Source of the DNA: Protonemura montana | Lineage: Eukaryota; Arthropoda; Insecta; Plecoptera; Nemouridae | Length of the DNA: 64,000 nucleotides | Direction: 5' to 3' | Assembly (NCBI GenBank): GCA_947568835.1 | Contig: OX387606.1 | Location: 13,392,001 to 13,456,000, forward strand | Shown here: piece after piece, positions 62,172 through 64,000 of the stretch | Position numbering within the stretch: position 1 is the first letter of the stretch | How the letters are laid out: every line of letters starts with the position of its first letter | Position numbers and translations under genes: made by a program | Notes under the pieces: generated by a model | The model's database searches: none | What the model saw: the letters and a program-made list of their open reading frames with translations, nothing else | Told to the model about the DNA's origin: nothing

Positions 62172-64000
62172 CACAGTATTATAATATATTTCAATAGGAA
62201 TTCTTACAACATACAATAAAAATGAACACTGTACAAAAATAAAACTACTGATTCAAGCCGCTATTATACGGGATACGGCTAGGGTGCCGACGGTGTAAGG
62301 CCGGCAATGCGACTGGTCCCGATGCCCGTTTAGGATGAAGGCATGTGCTCACAGACAAAACGTCATACAACTTTGGCGCAGTTTCGAAGAGCGCTCAGTT
62401 CAAACACAGCCCGGGGATTGGCTCCGACCCGGCATGTGAACAATTCAGAGACGATCGAGATCAAGCGATTGGTGGGAAACGCTCCCCACCATTTCTGTCC
62501 GTCGCAGATGCGTAGACGAGTGGAAAATGCAGGCAAGCTCAGGGCATGGCGGGCGACCGAGCTAAAAATATCTGTAAGCGGCGTGGTAGACAAAGAAAAT
62601 TATGCAGTCTTTCTCCATATATGATAGCAATTAACACCCTATAGATGACGCGTATCAAACTTTGTCATTTAGTACTTCTTAATCCGAAAACTGTAACATC
62701 TAGTCCCAAATAAAGTCAAATTACTTGCAACCACGTGCTCGACCAAAATTCGATGCTACGGGAGACTTAACTGTATTAGTTCTCACTTACGGACCATTAT
62801 TTGTTCCGAATATTAACAAACATAGCTATTTGCTGTTTTGTGCTGCTGCAGGAGCAACACGATATGAATATATTGATATAGTTTCCTAGATACAGCTAAA
62901 AATGTAAGTGGTCATGAATGATGGTGCGTGAGCCATCCCTTCCGTGCCGGTGAGTTACACAGTGGCGGATAGGTGGCAGCACAAATTGAGTCAAGATATT
63001 TTTGGTCGAGATCGACCTCTGCGAAGTTCTGTTAAATCCTCATAGATGGTAAACCGACATGACCGAGTATAGCTATTTGAATTTCTGCCCGGCAAAATAA
63101 TTTCGTGATATTAAACCAACGAGCCATATAAAGGGTAACCACTATAAACCATTATATAGCTTGCTGTATAAACGGAGAAAAAAATGATGTCAGTTTTTAA
63201 ATGTTTCTTCTAGGTCCACCTTGCAAAGTGTAACTTAATTCGAAGAAAGATAATGGCTAGTAATCTTGTGAAGACAAATTAAAATAGAATAAGATTTTTT
63301 TCTGCCGTAGAAGTTTTTCCTCAGCATGGTGGTAAGTTAGGTATGGATCACTGATCTCAAATAACTGATCAGTGGTATGAACTTATCTCTTTCTAAACAT
63401 GAAAATGTAATGAAAATTGTTTTATAATACATTTGACTGAAGCAACACTATTTTTTACTGTCTCCATGAATTGCTTAATTAGTTGCTAAGAGTAGGGGAG
63501 GAGGGGTCTAGTTGTCTCAAAATCTACCTATGTGTGCATATCTTCTAGAAAACGAAGTTATTCTTATGTTTTATTTTTTTTTATTGATTAATACACATTT
63601 GGTTATAATGTGAAATTTTTTACGATTTATTAGACTATCAGTTGAGTTGCTATGTCTCTTAGTTGACCTAAAAATGTTTGAGACTTTTAACCCCACGTGT
63701 GGGTCTAGTTGTCTCACACACTGAGGCTAGTTGTCTCAGTGAGAAATTTTGTTTTGTAATCATATAATTAATTTAATTAAAATCTGCATCAGTTACTATG
63801 TGACAATACCGAGTCAATGTTCGATAATTTATGTCAAAATATTTTGCAATTTTTTCCTGCAATATAAATTGAGCAGCGCGTAACATGACATCGGGTGCTA
63901 CCAGCCCCCGATAAGTTTTTTTTTTACAAACTCGTTATAAACTCGTAATTGGTACATTTTTGTAAATTGGTTCTGTAAAAAGTAAAAAAAATCAATTACT
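62172..64000. other. MEX3 upstream region and right flank
   Basis: No coding sequence was recognised. The MEX3 5' UTR and promoter must lie at the left edge of this stretch. The right part is AT-rich and carries three copies of CTAGTTGTCTCA (see separate entry). Confidence 0.5.
63508..63738 (+). repeat. Three copies of a CTAGTTGTCTCA motif
   Basis: The 12-mer CTAGTTGTCTCA occurs at 63508-63519, 63705-63716 and 63727-63738, the first two preceded by GGGT. The last two are close together. It may be part of an interspersed repeat whose other end is outside the window. Confidence 0.6.

Noticed and set aside
1-64000. tRNA genes, rRNA genes, CRISPR arrays
   Set aside because: No cloverleaf-capable tRNA was found; the 5S-like sequence is only SINE heads; the VNTR is a direct tandem array without spacers, so it is not CRISPR.

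Overview
The window is nuclear DNA from an arthropod, most likely an insect; the exact group is not certain. The evidence is four spliced, metazoan-type genes with GT-AG introns (mostly 60 bp to 1 kb), AT-rich intergenic DNA, and many non-LTR, hAT-like and SINE remnants. Nothing bacterial or viral was recognised.

Layout. 0.2-3.1 kb (+): an RNF126/RNF115-type RING-H2 ubiquitin ligase in 8 exons. 4.6-10.5 kb (-): MCM9, a DNA helicase in 10 exons with a reading frame of 1016 codons, convergent with the first gene. 10.1-29.7 kb: an accessory block made by tandem segmental duplication. Unit A is about 10.14-16.06 kb and unit B about 16.12-29.70 kb. Each unit carries a copy of the MCM9 5' end (intact in A, broken in B) and a decayed minus-strand gene for an unrecognised beta-trefoil, ricin-B-like protein. 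Unit B is enlarged by a hAT-like element, a 2.04 kb near-perfect palindrome, a 27-bp VNTR followed by a broken non-LTR retrotransposon, and a SINE. 29.9-35.2 kb (+): a RASA1/vap-type Ras GTPase-activating protein (SH2-SH3-SH2-PH-C2-RasGAP) in 14 exons. 35.2-53.8 kb: a gene desert containing a GC-rich island (38.9-40.3 kb) and an unassigned pair of short ORFs. 53.8-62.2 kb (-): MEX3, an RNA-binding protein with two KH domains and a RING finger, in two exons split by a 6.9 kb intron. 62.2-64.0 kb: non-coding, with a short repeated motif.

The four intact genes act in unrelated processes: protein ubiquitination, recombination and replication repair, Ras signalling, and post-transcriptional control. 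I see no operon-like or pathway logic linking them. Exon lengths for all four add up to a whole number of codons, which supports the models.

The most notable material is in 10-29.7 kb. It includes a SINE family whose head matches 5S rRNA, including the internal promoter region (four copies, one with an exact empty site in the sister duplicon). It also includes a hAT-like element holding three perfect TGACGTCA sites within 59 bp, a hammerhead-like core of Penelope type, and a duplicated MCM9 promoter now detached from MCM9. No tRNA, rRNA gene or CRISPR array was found.
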